Shown: positions 1-7,160, numbered from the stretch's first letter. The stretch is DNA of 34,589 nt from Planctomycetota bacterium (GCA_022705405.1 JAKJEN010000008.1:1-34589); one strand, 5' to 3'. Notes: generated by a model from the letters alone, not told the origin. Numbers and translations: made by a program.

Positions 1-435
1 TTTTGCGGCCGTCCCGCGTTTTTGTTCCGCTGGAACAGGGGGGGCCTGAGGGATTGAAATTCGCACATCCGGACGCTCTACAATCGCATCGGCCAGCGAG
101 ATATTCCCCGCCAGAAGTCCCAGCAGTTTGGGGCGTACCGCAATGGAATCTACCCGAATGTGTGTCTGGCCTGACGAGTCGGCAAATGATAGATTTTTAA
201 TCTTGACTCCGCTTAGCCAGCCGAAGGACAGATCCTCCATCTCCAGCGTGCCGTCCAGCGAACGGTTGACCCGACTGAGCAGAAAGGTCCTTCCGGCAGA
301 AGAAGACGCCACAAACGGCAGAACCACAGCAGTCAGTACAATCAGCCCGAGTGCAATGGCCAAAAACCACAGCAGTTTACGCGGTTTTTTTTGTTTTTGG
401 GCCGGATCCTGCTTTTTTATATTTTGCGCATGCAT
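1..435 (-). CDS. AsmA/TamB-like envelope protein, N-terminal part (runs off window)
   Basis: The frame has no stop before the window edge, so only the first 145 residues are visible. It starts with a Lys/Gln-rich cytoplasmic tail (residues 1-20), then one membrane helix (about 21-43), then a sequence that enters the periplasm. Residues 60-125 (SLDGTLEMEDLSFGWLSG, then VDSIAVRPKLLGLLAG) have the N-terminal repeat pattern of the AsmA/DUF748/TamB group, long inner-membrane-anchored proteins linked to lipid and outer-membrane traffic. The ATG at 435 has GGGAG nine bases upstream; the ATG at 431 is out of frame and stops after four codons. It lies 58 bases after frr on the same strand and is probably the last gene of that operon. 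Exact subfamily cannot be set without the rest. Confidence 0.7.
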   Translation of the reverse strand, partial: MHAQNIKKQDPAQKQKKPRKLLWFLAIALGLIVLTAVVLPFVASSSAGRTFLLSRVNRSLDGTLEMEDLSFGWLSGVKIKNLSFADSSGQTHIRVDSIAVRPKLLGLLAGNISLADAIVERPDVRISIPQAPPVPAEQKRGTAAK

Positions 436-493
436 GGCCGAACTCCCTAAAAAGATTGAATTTGAAATGAACTGCCGGGGCCGGGCAGGCGGA

Positions 494-1054
494 TCAGTCC
501 GACATGATTTCGCCGGATTTACCGGTCATAATTTCGTCGATCTGACCGGTATATTTTCGGGTCAGTTCATCGACTTCTTTTTTGCCGCGGTCCCGATCAT
601 CTTCGGTAATGGATTTGCTTTTCTCGGCGTCTTCCAGAGTCTTGATCCCGTCCCTGCGCACGTTGCGTATCGTGACTTTCACTTTTTCGCACATCTGGCG
701 AACCTGCTGCACCAATTGCTTGCGTCGTTCTTCACTCAGCGGCGGGATATTCAGCCGGATCATCTTTCCGTCCGGCAGCGGGGCCAAGCTCAGCTCGCTG
801 TTTTTAATCGCCTTTTCAATCTCTTTCAGGCAGGATACATCAAACGGTTTGATAATCAGCGAACCGGGATCCGGACAGACAACCGTGGCCAGTTGTTTGA
901 GCGGGGTCATCGTCCCGTAGTATTCCACATGCAGATTTTCCACCAGTCCCGGCGAGGCCCGGCCGGTCCGCACCGACCGAAGTTCGTTTTTCAGATACTC
1001 GACGGTTTTCTGCATATTCTTTTCGAGTTCGGAAATAATCTGTCTAATCGGCAT
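494..1054 (-). CDS. frr: ribosome recycling factor
   Basis: Ribosome recycling factor, 186 residues, the usual family length. With EF-G it splits post-termination ribosomes in the cytoplasm. The conserved signature RSVRTGRASPGLVENLHVEY (residues 26-45) and the C-terminal helix with KVTIRNVRRD (about 125-134) and DELTRKY are intact, and the protein aligns end to end with the family without gaps in my reading. The ATG at 1054 lies six bases after the pyrH stop, with an AAGGG ribosome-binding site overlapping the pyrH 3' end, so the two are translated from one message. The order rpsB-tsf-pyrH-frr is the classic bacterial arrangement. Confidence 0.97.
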   Translation of the reverse strand: MPIRQIISELEKNMQKTVEYLKNELRSVRTGRASPGLVENLHVEYYGTMTPLKQLATVVCPDPGSLIIKPFDVSCLKEIEKAIKNSELSLAPLPDGKMIRLNIPPLSEERRKQLVQQVRQMCEKVKVTIRNVRRDGIKTLEDAEKSKSITEDDRDRGKKEVDELTRKYTGQIDEIMTGKSGEIMSD

Positions 1055-1060
1055 CGCTGC

Positions 1061-1798
1061 TTACCCTTTCCTTTGGTCTTGATCGCTGATCAGAGTGCCC
1101 ACCGGCTGTCCCTTCAGGGCCCGGATGATATTCCCTTCCTGGAAAATATTCAGCACCACAATGGGGATCCGGTTTTCCCGGCACAAACTGACTGCCGCCG
1201 GATCCATCACCTTCAGATTTCGCTGCAAAACCTCCTGATAGGTCAATTGATCAAATAGCTGTGCATTGGGATTGGTCTTCGGATCGTCGGTATATACCCC
1301 GTCCACCTTGGTCGCTTTAATCATCAGGTCGGCCTCCAGTTCTGAGGCCCGAAGAGCCGCGCAGGTGTCCGTTGAGAAAAACGGATTGCCGGTGCCGCCG
1401 GCCAAAATCACCACGCGCCCCTGCTCCATATGACGCAGAGCTCGGCGCCGGATAAACGGCTCACAGATGGCCGCCACTTCGATGGCGCTGAGCACCCGTG
1501 TGGGCTGGCCGAGCTTTTCCAGCGTTTCCTGGAGCGTGCAGGCATTGATTATCGTTGACAGCATCCCCAAGTAATCGGCCGTCGTTCGCGAAATGCGGCT
1601 CTTGTCGGAAAAGGCGGCCCCGCGCAGAAAATTTCCGCCGCCTACGACAATGGCCGTCTGCGGGCCTTGCCGACAGATATGGACGATCTGCTGGGCCACC
1701 GAGCCAATCGAATCGCCGTCAATTCCAAATCCGTTGGGACGGCAGAAACTTTCGCCGGATAATTTCAGCAAAACCCGTTTATACTTTATCTGCGTCAT
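1061..1798 (-). CDS. pyrH: UMP kinase
   Basis: Bacterial-type UMP kinase of the amino-acid-kinase fold, 245 residues; it phosphorylates UMP to UDP in pyrimidine nucleotide synthesis. KRVLLKLSGESF near the N-terminus and VVGGGNFLRG are the phosphate-binding segments; LAGGTGNPFFSTDTCAALRA and DLMIKATKVDGVYTDDP are the UMP/ATP-binding signatures. An ATG six bases further upstream (1804) is also in frame, but GAGGG touches it directly, while the ATG at 1798 has that site six bases away, so I chose 1798. A strong terminator-like hairpin lies 24-58 bases upstream, leaving no room for a separate promoter between hairpin and gene; pyrH probably depends on read-through from rpsB-tsf. Confidence 0.96.
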   Translation of the reverse strand: MTQIKYKRVLLKLSGESFCRPNGFGIDGDSIGSVAQQIVHICRQGPQTAIVVGGGNFLRGAAFSDKSRISRTTADYLGMLSTIINACTLQETLEKLGQPTRVLSAIEVAAICEPFIRRRALRHMEQGRVVILAGGTGNPFFSTDTCAALRASELEADLMIKATKVDGVYTDDPKTNPNAQLFDQLTYQEVLQRNLKVMDPAAVSLCRENRIPIVVLNIFQEGNIIRALKGQPVGTLISDQDQRKG

Positions 1799-1822
1799 AA
1801 ACATCCCTCTTTACAGGGCTGC

Positions 1823-1856
1823 AAAAAAGGCATCGAAAATTAAACTCTTCGATGCC
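1823..1856 (-). terminator. intrinsic terminator between tsf and pyrH
   Basis: On the minus strand a perfect 9-bp stem (GGCATCGAA at 1829-1837 pairing with TTCGATGCC at 1848-1856) with a 10-base loop is followed at once by six T residues. It sits 16 bases after the tsf stop and 24 bases before the pyrH start. This is the standard shape of a Rho-independent terminator. Its position inside the operon suggests partial termination or attenuation that lowers pyrH-frr expression relative to rpsB-tsf. Confidence 0.8.
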
Positions 1857-1872
1857 TGATTATACTGCAAAG

Positions 1873-2733
1873 TTAACCGATTTCAAAACGGACAAACCGT
1901 TTTATTTTAGCCCGGCCTCCGGCGGCGCGGGCCGCTTCGCTGAGAACCTGGCTGACCGTCTTGCTGTCGTCTTTGACAAACGGCTGATCAAGCAGACAGT
2001 TTTCCTTAAGAAACTTGGCGATTTTTCCGTCCACAATTTTTTCAACCATATCGGCCGGCTTGTTTTTCACCTGATCGGCGGCAATCTGCCGTTCATGGGC
2101 CAGGACCTTGGGATCAAAAGAATCCTTATCCAGCGCCATCGGTTTGATCGCCGTGATATGCATCGCCACTTCATTGGCGATCTGTGTCAGGGCTTCGGCG
2201 GTTTTGTCGCTGTCGGTCTCGATCTCAACCATCGCGCCGGTTTTGTCGTTAAAATGCACATACCGCCCGATCAGGCCGCTTCCGGACAGCGTAAAGCGGG
2301 CAAAATCGCCCACTTCGATCTTCTCGCCGGTCTTGCTGACCGTATCGGTCAGGATCTCGGAAAACTTTTTTCCGTCCGTCTGGGTATTCAGCAGACACTC
2401 GGCGCCGCTGTCGGATGAGGCGTTCAGGGCACAGTCGGCCAGTTTCTCGCAGGCCGCAATAAAATCATCGTTTTTAGCCACAAAATCCGTTTCGCAACAC
2501 AACGATACCAGAGCCACCGTTTTGCCGTCCGAACCGGCTCGACAAAGCAGTCGGCCCTGAGTCGTGTCCCGATCCGCCCGTTTTTCCAGTGTAGCCAGGC
2601 CTTTTTTCCGAAGCAGCTCCATGGCCGCTTGGGGGTCTCCGTTGCATTCTTCCAATGCCTTTTTGCAGTCCATCATTCCTTGTCCGCTGAGTTTGCGGAG
2701 TTTCATGACGGCCGCTGCGGTAATCTCTGCCAT
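1873..2733 (-). CDS. tsf: elongation factor Ts
   Basis: EF-Ts, the guanine nucleotide exchange factor for EF-Tu, 286 residues, a common family length. The N-terminal UBA-like domain (MAEITAAAVMKLRKLSGQGM, then DCKKALEE) and the EF-Tu-contact motif ETDFVAKNDDF are both present, followed by the two core dimerisation subdomains. An in-frame TTG nine bases upstream (2742) is possible, but GGGAG lies only a base or two from it and ten bases from the ATG at 2733, and MAEIT is the normal family N-terminus, so the ATG is preferred. It follows rpsB by 108 bases that hold an 11-bp hairpin. Confidence 0.97.
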   Translation of the reverse strand: MAEITAAAVMKLRKLSGQGMMDCKKALEECNGDPQAAMELLRKKGLATLEKRADRDTTQGRLLCRAGSDGKTVALVSLCCETDFVAKNDDFIAACEKLADCALNASSDSGAECLLNTQTDGKKFSEILTDTVSKTGEKIEVGDFARFTLSGSGLIGRYVHFNDKTGAMVEIETDSDKTAEALTQIANEVAMHITAIKPMALDKDSFDPKVLAHERQIAADQVKNKPADMVEKIVDGKIAKFLKENCLLDQPFVKDDSKTVSQVLSEAARAAGGRAKIKRFVRFEIG

Positions 2734-2779
2734 GCGTTCCAAACTCCCGTTTGCTGATTGGTTAATCTGTATTTATCGA

Positions 2780-2809
2780 AAGAAGACGGAACAGACGCTC
2801 CGTCTTCTT
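2780..2809 (-). terminator. terminator-like hairpin between rpsB and tsf
   Basis: A perfect 11-bp inverted repeat (AAGAAGACGGA at 2780-2790, TCCGTCTTCTT at 2799-2809) with an 8-base loop fills the rpsB-tsf gap. On the minus strand the stem ends in CTTCTTT and then runs into TCGATAAA, so the T-tract is short. It may be a weak terminator or attenuator, or an mRNA-processing or stability hairpin. Confidence 0.5.
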
Positions 2810-2841
2810 GTTTTGATCTTCAAGAGACCGCCTAAAAACAG

Positions 2842-3684
2842 TTATTGCGAATTTTCTGCCGCGGCCGGCTCAGAATAAAGCGGCTCCACTGCAGATCCGC
2901 CTTCGGCAGGTTCCTCTTCGCCTTCGGAGGCGCTGGCCAGAACCCTACGCCGGGACCGACGCCGCGGTGCAGAGGCCGCCTCGAACGTCTCGGTCTGACG
3001 CACCATCGTCTTGCCCTCGGCTACAGCGGCGGCCAGTTCGGCCATAATAATCTCAATGGCTTTAATCGAATCATCGTTGCCCGGAATCGCCACATCCAGC
3101 GTGTCCGGATCGGAATCTGTATCTATGATGCCCACTGTCACGATCCCCAGCTTTCGCGCTTCGCGAAGAGGGATATATTCTTTCCGGACATCGACCACTA
3201 CAACGGCCCCCGGCAAACGATTCATCCGCCGAATGCCATCCAGGTTAGTCCGGATTTTGCGCAGTTCGCGCTTGAGCCGGGCGCCCTGTTTTTTGCTTTC
3301 TTCTTCCAACCGCCCGGAGGCCTCCATTTCCTCCAGTTGCTCCAACCGCTGCAAGCGAGAACGGATCGTGCGGAAATTGGTCAGCGTGCCTCCCAGCCAT
3401 CGTTCGCTGACATAATGCATCCCGCATTGTTCTGCGGCCTTCTGGACCGCCTTTTGCGCCTGGCGCTTGGTGCCTACAAAGACGACATCTTTCCCCTCGG
3501 AAACCACCCTGGCAAGAAGCTTTTTGGCAATCAGCAGCCCCTTTAGCGTTTCCTTGACATTGATAATGTGGATCATCCCCCGTTTGCCGAAGATATACGG
3601 ATCCATCTTCGGGTTGCGTCGGCTGACCCCGTGTCCAAAATGTACGCCCGCGCTGATTAATTCGCGAGCCAGTTCCTTATTCAC
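2842..3684 (-). CDS. rpsB: 30S ribosomal protein S2
   Basis: Small-subunit ribosomal protein S2, 280 residues. Signatures include ELISAGVHFGHGVSRRNPKM, FVGTKRQAQ, VSERWLGGTLTNFRTIRSR and PGAVVVVDVRKE. The C-terminus carries an extra tail of about 45 residues, first Arg-rich (APRRRSRRR) then Glu/Ala/Pro-rich, longer than the E. coli protein (241 residues). The GTG at 3684 is chosen because TTGGAGG lies nine bases upstream and the next residues NKELARELI are the normal S2 start; eight in-frame codons further upstream overlap that ribosome-binding site. It is first in the operon, behind a sigma-70-like promoter at 3764-3793. Confidence 0.97.
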   Translation of the reverse strand: MNKELARELISAGVHFGHGVSRRNPKMDPYIFGKRGMIHIINVKETLKGLLIAKKLLARVVSEGKDVVFVGTKRQAQKAVQKAAEQCGMHYVSERWLGGTLTNFRTIRSRLQRLEQLEEMEASGRLEEESKKQGARLKRELRKIRTNLDGIRRMNRLPGAVVVVDVRKEYIPLREARKLGIVTVGIIDTDSDPDTLDVAIPGNDDSIKAIEIIMAELAAAVAEGKTMVRQTETFEAASAPRRRSRRRVLASASEGEEEPAEGGSAVEPLYSEPAAAENSQ

Positions 3685-3736
3685 AGAAACTAACCTCCAA
3701 TAAACCAAAACATTTTTAAAGACAGACTCTCTCTGT

Positions 3737-3754
3737 CCAGTCTACGCCGACTGG
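3737..3754 (-). promoter_or_regulatory. hairpin in the rpsB 5' leader
   Basis: A perfect inverted repeat, CCAGTC - TACGCC - GACTGG, lies between the predicted rpsB promoter and the GTG start, about 50 bases from the start. S2 leaders in other phyla bind S2 for autoregulation; whether this one does is not shown by sequence alone. Confidence 0.4.
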
Positions 3755-3763
3755 AAGTATCGT

Positions 3764-3793
3764 AAACTACAGGATATACCCCATCGCTGTCAA
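3764..3793 (-). promoter_or_regulatory. predicted sigma-70 promoter of the rpsB operon
   Basis: On the minus strand a consensus TTGACA (3788-3793) is followed after 18 bases by TAGTTT (3764-3769; matches at the key positions 1, 2 and 6). This would start a leader of about 70 bases before the rpsB GTG. Confidence 0.55.
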
Positions 3794-4016
3794 GAAATAT
3801 CGAGATTTTCCTGAAAAAATAACGAACCTTCTTGATTTGCATGCACTTTTTTCTCCAGATAAAAAGTATATAAAGAGCATATATGTCTTGATACACCTCA
3901 TATTTTCAATTATCTATATGTTTTATGTCTTCTTTCGTCATATTAAGGGTCAAAGATTCTTCTGATTATTTTGCTATTTTCAGCAATTTAGAGGGCGGAA
4001 AAGAATTTGGCTTGAT

Positions 4017-4046
4017 TTGACAATAGACCGGAGGTGTAATTGAAAT
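4017..4046 (+). promoter_or_regulatory. possible promoter before the methyltransferase gene
   Basis: TTGACA at 4017-4022 is followed after 18 bases by TGAAAT at 4041-4046. The -10 is weak and overlaps the ATG of the putative leader ORF at 4045, so this promoter and that leader cannot both be used. The A/T-rich stretch 3840-4000 upstream offers only weaker alternatives, such as TTGATA-17-TATCTA. The rest of the 3794-4016 interval shows nothing else. Confidence 0.3.
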
Positions 4047-4101
4047 GTTTTTCAGGAAGAATCATTTGGCAAGATTAAGGATAAAAAGGTTCCGGATATG
4101 A
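4045..4101 (+). CDS. putative 18-residue basic leader peptide
   Basis: A tiny ORF of 18 codons begins with ATG at 4045, eight bases after a strong GGAGGTG ribosome-binding site (4030-4036), and encodes a very basic peptide starting MFFRKNHLARLRIKR. Its TGA stop overlaps the ATG of the following methyltransferase gene in an ATGA arrangement, typical of translational coupling. The methyltransferase's own ribosome-binding site (AAGG, eight bases away) is weaker. It may be a leader that delivers ribosomes to the next gene. It is too short to judge by homology. Confidence 0.4.
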   Translation: MFFRKNHLARLRIKRFRI

Positions 4102-4730
4102 TAAATACCGTCACTGATGCGGAAATAACTCTCGAGAGTGCACGAGGATATGAACAACGAAGATTCGCCGGCAAAAGAAGAGGCAGACGCCTTGATCGGC
4201 TTGAAAAAGACTTTGCCGCACATCTTTTTCAGAGAATTGGTCCGGGGGCTTGTGTTCTGGATATACCCTGCGGAAACGGTCGTTTTTTTCCGATTTTTTC
4301 AAACGCAAAGCAGTTGACCATGGCAGATTACTCGCCCCATATGCTGCAGGCCTGTCAGGAACGCTTCGGCAAACCCGAGCAGGTGACCTATATTCAGGCG
4401 GATATTTCCTCCATTCCGCTGTCCGACCGCTGTGTGGACTTGTGCTTTTGCATGAGGTTATTTCACCACATGAAGAATGATGAGGTTCGATCATCGGCAT
4501 TACGGGAACTGACCCGTGTGTCAAAAAAATATGTGGCCCTGAGCTTTTACAACAAAAACCGATTTCGATATTATAAAAAAGTGATTCGCGGCAAAAAGCC
4601 AAGAGGGAACTATATCACGCTGACTCATTTGAAGAACCTCGCACAACAGGCAGGCCTCCGCTATATTGAACATACCCCCAAGTTCAACTGGATTGAGCAG
4701 CAGTGCATGGCGCTTTTTGAGAAAGTATAA
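4098..4730 (+). CDS. class I SAM-dependent methyltransferase
   Basis: A 210-residue class I (Rossmann-fold) methyltransferase of the Methyltransf_11/25 type. Motif I is VLDIPCGNG (residues 53-61), the acidic residue that binds the SAM ribose is D77 in ADYSP, motif II/III is QADISSIPLSD (100-110), and FHHM (122-125) lies in the post-motif loop. The substrate cannot be read from the sequence. An LPS-kinase-like gene follows after 11 bases on the same strand, which suggests modification of a lipopolysaccharide-type glycan or a related small molecule. There is no signal peptide, so it acts in the cytoplasm. The gene is more AT-rich than the surrounding housekeeping genes. Confidence 0.8.
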   Translation: MINTVTDAEITLESARGYEQRRFAGKRRGRRLDRLEKDFAAHLFQRIGPGACVLDIPCGNGRFFPIFSNAKQLTMADYSPHMLQACQERFGKPEQVTYIQADISSIPLSDRCVDLCFCMRLFHHMKNDEVRSSALRELTRVSKKYVALSFYNKNRFRYYKKVIRGKKPRGNYITLTHLKNLAQQAGLRYIEHTPKFNWIEQQCMALFEKV

Positions 4731-4741
4731 AAACCCTGGAT

Positions 4742-5617
4742 ATGTTTTATTTTGATAAACAGAGGGCTTTGCAAAAAAATCTGCCGATTCGCCATCGCTC
4801 ACCTGAAGGGTATCAATGGCGGCTGCGCCAGAAAGATATGATTTCCACAGCCGATCGTGTTTCTTCAATTCTGAAAGAAGAAGCCGATATTTATCAAAAA
4901 AAAGATGTACAAGTCCTGAAAGACATTGAGCGCAGAATCCTGTTCCGTCTGAGTTTGAACGAACCCCCAAAAAGTGTGATTCTTAAAGTCTTTCGCTTTT
5001 ACCGTTTCAAGAAAAAGGTGAAGCACCTCTGGAAAAAATATACCTACAGTAATTATGGATTCGGAGAAACGTGCAATCTAATTCTCGCAGCGGAAAGAGG
5101 GATTTATGTGCCCAAAGTTTACGGCTTTGGAAAACTGCCGGATCGATTCGGCTGGACATCCCGCGAAGCTGTCATCCTTGAAGATTTATCCGGTCATCTT
5201 TCCCTCAACTACCTGCTGCAATCGACAACAATTGATAACCGGCAAGCTGAGCAGATTTTTGAAAACACTATCCCGATTTTGGCCAGTTTGTACAGAGCCG
5301 GCTGCAACCACATTGATTTGAATTTGGGCTCGCTTTTATTTAATCCAAAGAATCTGGCGGAAAAGCCATATCTTTTGGATTTTGAATATGCCCAGTTCCA
5401 TAAGAAGCCCAGCCAGGAAGTGCTGATGTTTGAAGCAGCCAGTATGGCAAAGTCGCTGGGAAAATGGCTGGGGAAAGAAGACTTGAAACCATGGCTGGAT
5501 AAACTGCTGGATTCGGTGGAAATTCAGCAAAATCTGCGTAAAGATCTTGTAAAGCGTTTTGATTATTATTTTAACACAAATCAACTGTCTCCCAAAAAAC
5601 GAATGAGAATCTCATAA
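4742..5617 (+). CDS. lipopolysaccharide kinase-like protein (protein-kinase fold)
   Basis: 291 residues with the outline of the Kdo/LPS kinase (InaA/WaaP/KdkA-like) branch of the protein-kinase fold. VILKVFR has the ATP-binding lysine (K82), AVILEDLSG (143-151) is the hinge, HIDLNLGSLLF (190-200) is the catalytic loop with D192, and LDFEYAQ (212-218) supplies the second metal-binding Asp (D213). In this family it would phosphorylate a heptose or Kdo sugar of the LPS core at the inner membrane. One oddity is Ser197 where most family members have the metal-binding Asn (HxDLxxxN). No good ribosome-binding site precedes the ATG at 4742, so it may be coupled to the methyltransferase. The first 30 residues are the least certain part. 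Confidence 0.7.
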   Translation: MFYFDKQRALQKNLPIRHRSPEGYQWRLRQKDMISTADRVSSILKEEADIYQKKDVQVLKDIERRILFRLSLNEPPKSVILKVFRFYRFKKKVKHLWKKYTYSNYGFGETCNLILAAERGIYVPKVYGFGKLPDRFGWTSREAVILEDLSGHLSLNYLLQSTTIDNRQAEQIFENTIPILASLYRAGCNHIDLNLGSLLFNPKNLAEKPYLLDFEYAQFHKKPSQEVLMFEAASMAKSLGKWLGKEDLKPWLDKLLDSVEIQQNLRKDLVKRFDYYFNTNQLSPKKRMRIS

Positions 5618-5677
5618 CACATTCGTGATTTTATGTTCTAAAGGCAAACTCTGATAAAACCTGATGTATTCGCAGGA

Positions 5678-6376
5678 TCAGTCTCTTTTTAGTACGGTCC
5701 AGTATGTATGAGCGTACCGATTCCAGTATTTTTCTCGGTTCGGATAGCGGAGCCGGCGGATCAGTCGCAATATCATCAGCCGCGGCTTTTCTGTGATGAA
5801 TTCCTCCGCAAGATGCCACTCAGGATGCTTTTGAAGAGAAGAATATAAGAAACATCGCGCATCGGATATATTAAAAAACCATTTATGCCTGGTGAATGGA
5901 TTTTCAGACGGCAGTCCATAGTGTTCAAAGGTTCCTGCGCCTCTTTCTAAGGGCCGACGCGCATTGACCCAGTTATTCGGCCAGGAAATGATGATCGTGC
6001 GATCCGCAACCCGAAGCAGTTCAAAAAAAATCGCATGCAGATTGTCAAGATGCTCAAGTACATCGGTACATAAAACACACTCATACGACCTGTCTGTAAA
6101 GGGAAGACGCTCAATTCTCTCCAGATTGATCTGCATATCCGCCGCGTCTGCGATATCGATCCCCGTATAGGGCGTTCCATTGAGATAACGCTTCAAATGC
6201 CCTTCGTCGCAACCCACATCCAGAATCTTCGTATGAAGATACGGTTTAAACTGATTAAAAACATAAAGAATGCGATCTTGGCGAGTGTGAAATTTTACAT
6301 AGTGAACTTTTATCTTCGACAGCGGCACGAATCCTTGCCGGCAATCGCTCTGTGCGTGTTTTTTTCTTTGGTCCAT
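5678..6376 (-). CDS. class I SAM-dependent methyltransferase
   Basis: A 232-residue class I methyltransferase, convergent with the kinase gene. Motif I is ILDVGCDEG (residues 51-59), ribose-binding D74 is in GIDIAD, LPFTDRSYE (91-99) is motif II, and TDVLEHLDN (104-112) is typical of the Methyltransf_11/UbiE-like set. TIIISWPNNW and a Trp/Tyr/Arg-rich C-terminus follow. SWPN and HYGLPSENPFTRHKW resemble methyltransferases found in O-antigen and lipid-sugar clusters, which fits the neighbours. The ATG at 6376 has GGAG twelve bases upstream, a little far. A promoter-like TTGAAA-16-TAGAAT lies upstream at 6431-6458. The substrate is unknown. Confidence 0.75.
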   Translation of the reverse strand: MDQRKKHAQSDCRQGFVPLSKIKVHYVKFHTRQDRILYVFNQFKPYLHTKILDVGCDEGHLKRYLNGTPYTGIDIADAADMQINLERIERLPFTDRSYECVLCTDVLEHLDNLHAIFFELLRVADRTIIISWPNNWVNARRPLERGAGTFEHYGLPSENPFTRHKWFFNISDARCFLYSSLQKHPEWHLAEEFITEKPRLMILRLIRRLRYPNREKYWNRYAHTYWTVLKRD

Positions 6377-6430
6377 TTATTTAGCAATCTCCATCTGACA
6401 GCATTCTCGCCATCGGCCAATTTTTCCTTA

Positions 6431-6458
6431 ATTCTACCGCGCCATTCAGATATTTCAA
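6431..6458 (-). promoter_or_regulatory. predicted promoter of the second methyltransferase gene
   Basis: On the minus strand TTGAAA (6453-6458) and TAGAAT (6431-6436) are separated by 16 bases. The -10 matches five of six consensus positions. The start site would leave a leader of about 50 bases before the ATG at 6376. Confidence 0.45.
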
Positions 6459-6521
6459 AGCCCCAAAAGCGATGATCTGAATCCTTTCTTTTGTACCCGT
6501 TATCATAAGAGCATAACCGTC

Positions 6522-7160
6522 GCATATGGGCAAACAAGTTCATTCGGCGGCGGCATAGGTCTGCCCACGGCATCTATGCAAAATCCGGAGGTTTATCTTC
6601 GCGCCTTCTGGGATTTTAAGGGAGAGATAATGAACGGGACAGAAGACATCTGGACAATGCCCAGCGACGGCGGCTATCCGATATTGACCTGGCAGACCCA
6701 GCCATCGCCGTGAATCAATGACCAGATGAGCGGGGCGATAGCGATTTCCGCCGGACAGACCATCAGTTCAACCAGCGCCGGGGCCGCCGGACTGGACCTG
6801 ACTGTCAATGGATACAACGACAGCAAAGACGTCTGGTATGTGTTTACTCCGGCCGTAAGCGGCAAGTTTACAATTCGGGTTTTTGACAGCAATTTTGACA
6901 CAACGCTGGGAGTCTTTGACGCGGCCGGCAGGGAGACCCTCTTTAATGACGATTTCTTCGGCAATCAGTCGGCGGTAATCCTAAAGGCCAGACAGGGCAA
7001 ACCTTATTATCTTCGGATAGCCGGATATGACGGCCAGACGGGTACTTTTAAACTGTCGGTTACAGCCGGGGCAATCCAGGCCGCGCAGGGCGATCTGAAT
7101 TATGACGGCAACATAGATCTGACGGATTTGGCGATCTTTTCTGCAAACTGGCTGTTGTAG
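6522..7160 (+). pseudogene. decayed 3' end of a GLUG-PPC-dockerin surface protein
   Basis: One reading frame holds the C-terminal part of a planctomycete surface protein, split by a TGA at 6711-6713. Before the stop, 59 readable codons from 6534 encode a GLUG-type terminal repeat (GGGIGLPTASMQ, AFWDF, NGTEDIW, GGYPILTW). After the stop, in the same frame, comes a PPC-like beta domain that begins at INDQMSGAIAISAGQT and continues through VWYVFTP, FDTTLGVFD and YYLRIAGYDGQTGTF. The frame ends in a dockerin-like module (GDLNYDGNIDLTDLAIFSANWLL). The first ATG after the stop (6726) falls inside the PPC domain, has no signal peptide and no good ribosome-binding site, so the downstream piece is unlikely to be a real gene by itself. 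Upstream of about 6522 the GLUG sequence ends abruptly. Best read as a 5'-truncated pseudogene. Confidence 0.7.

Noticed and set aside
128-1258. 376-codon plus-strand frame opposite frr and the AsmA-like gene
   Set aside because: Antisense to frr, pyrH and the AsmA-like gene; its translation is a typical mirror of these genes.
6711-6713. TGA in the GLUG/PPC frame as a selenocysteine codon
   Set aside because: No SECIS-like hairpin or redox motif was seen, and neither GLUG nor PPC domains use selenocysteine.
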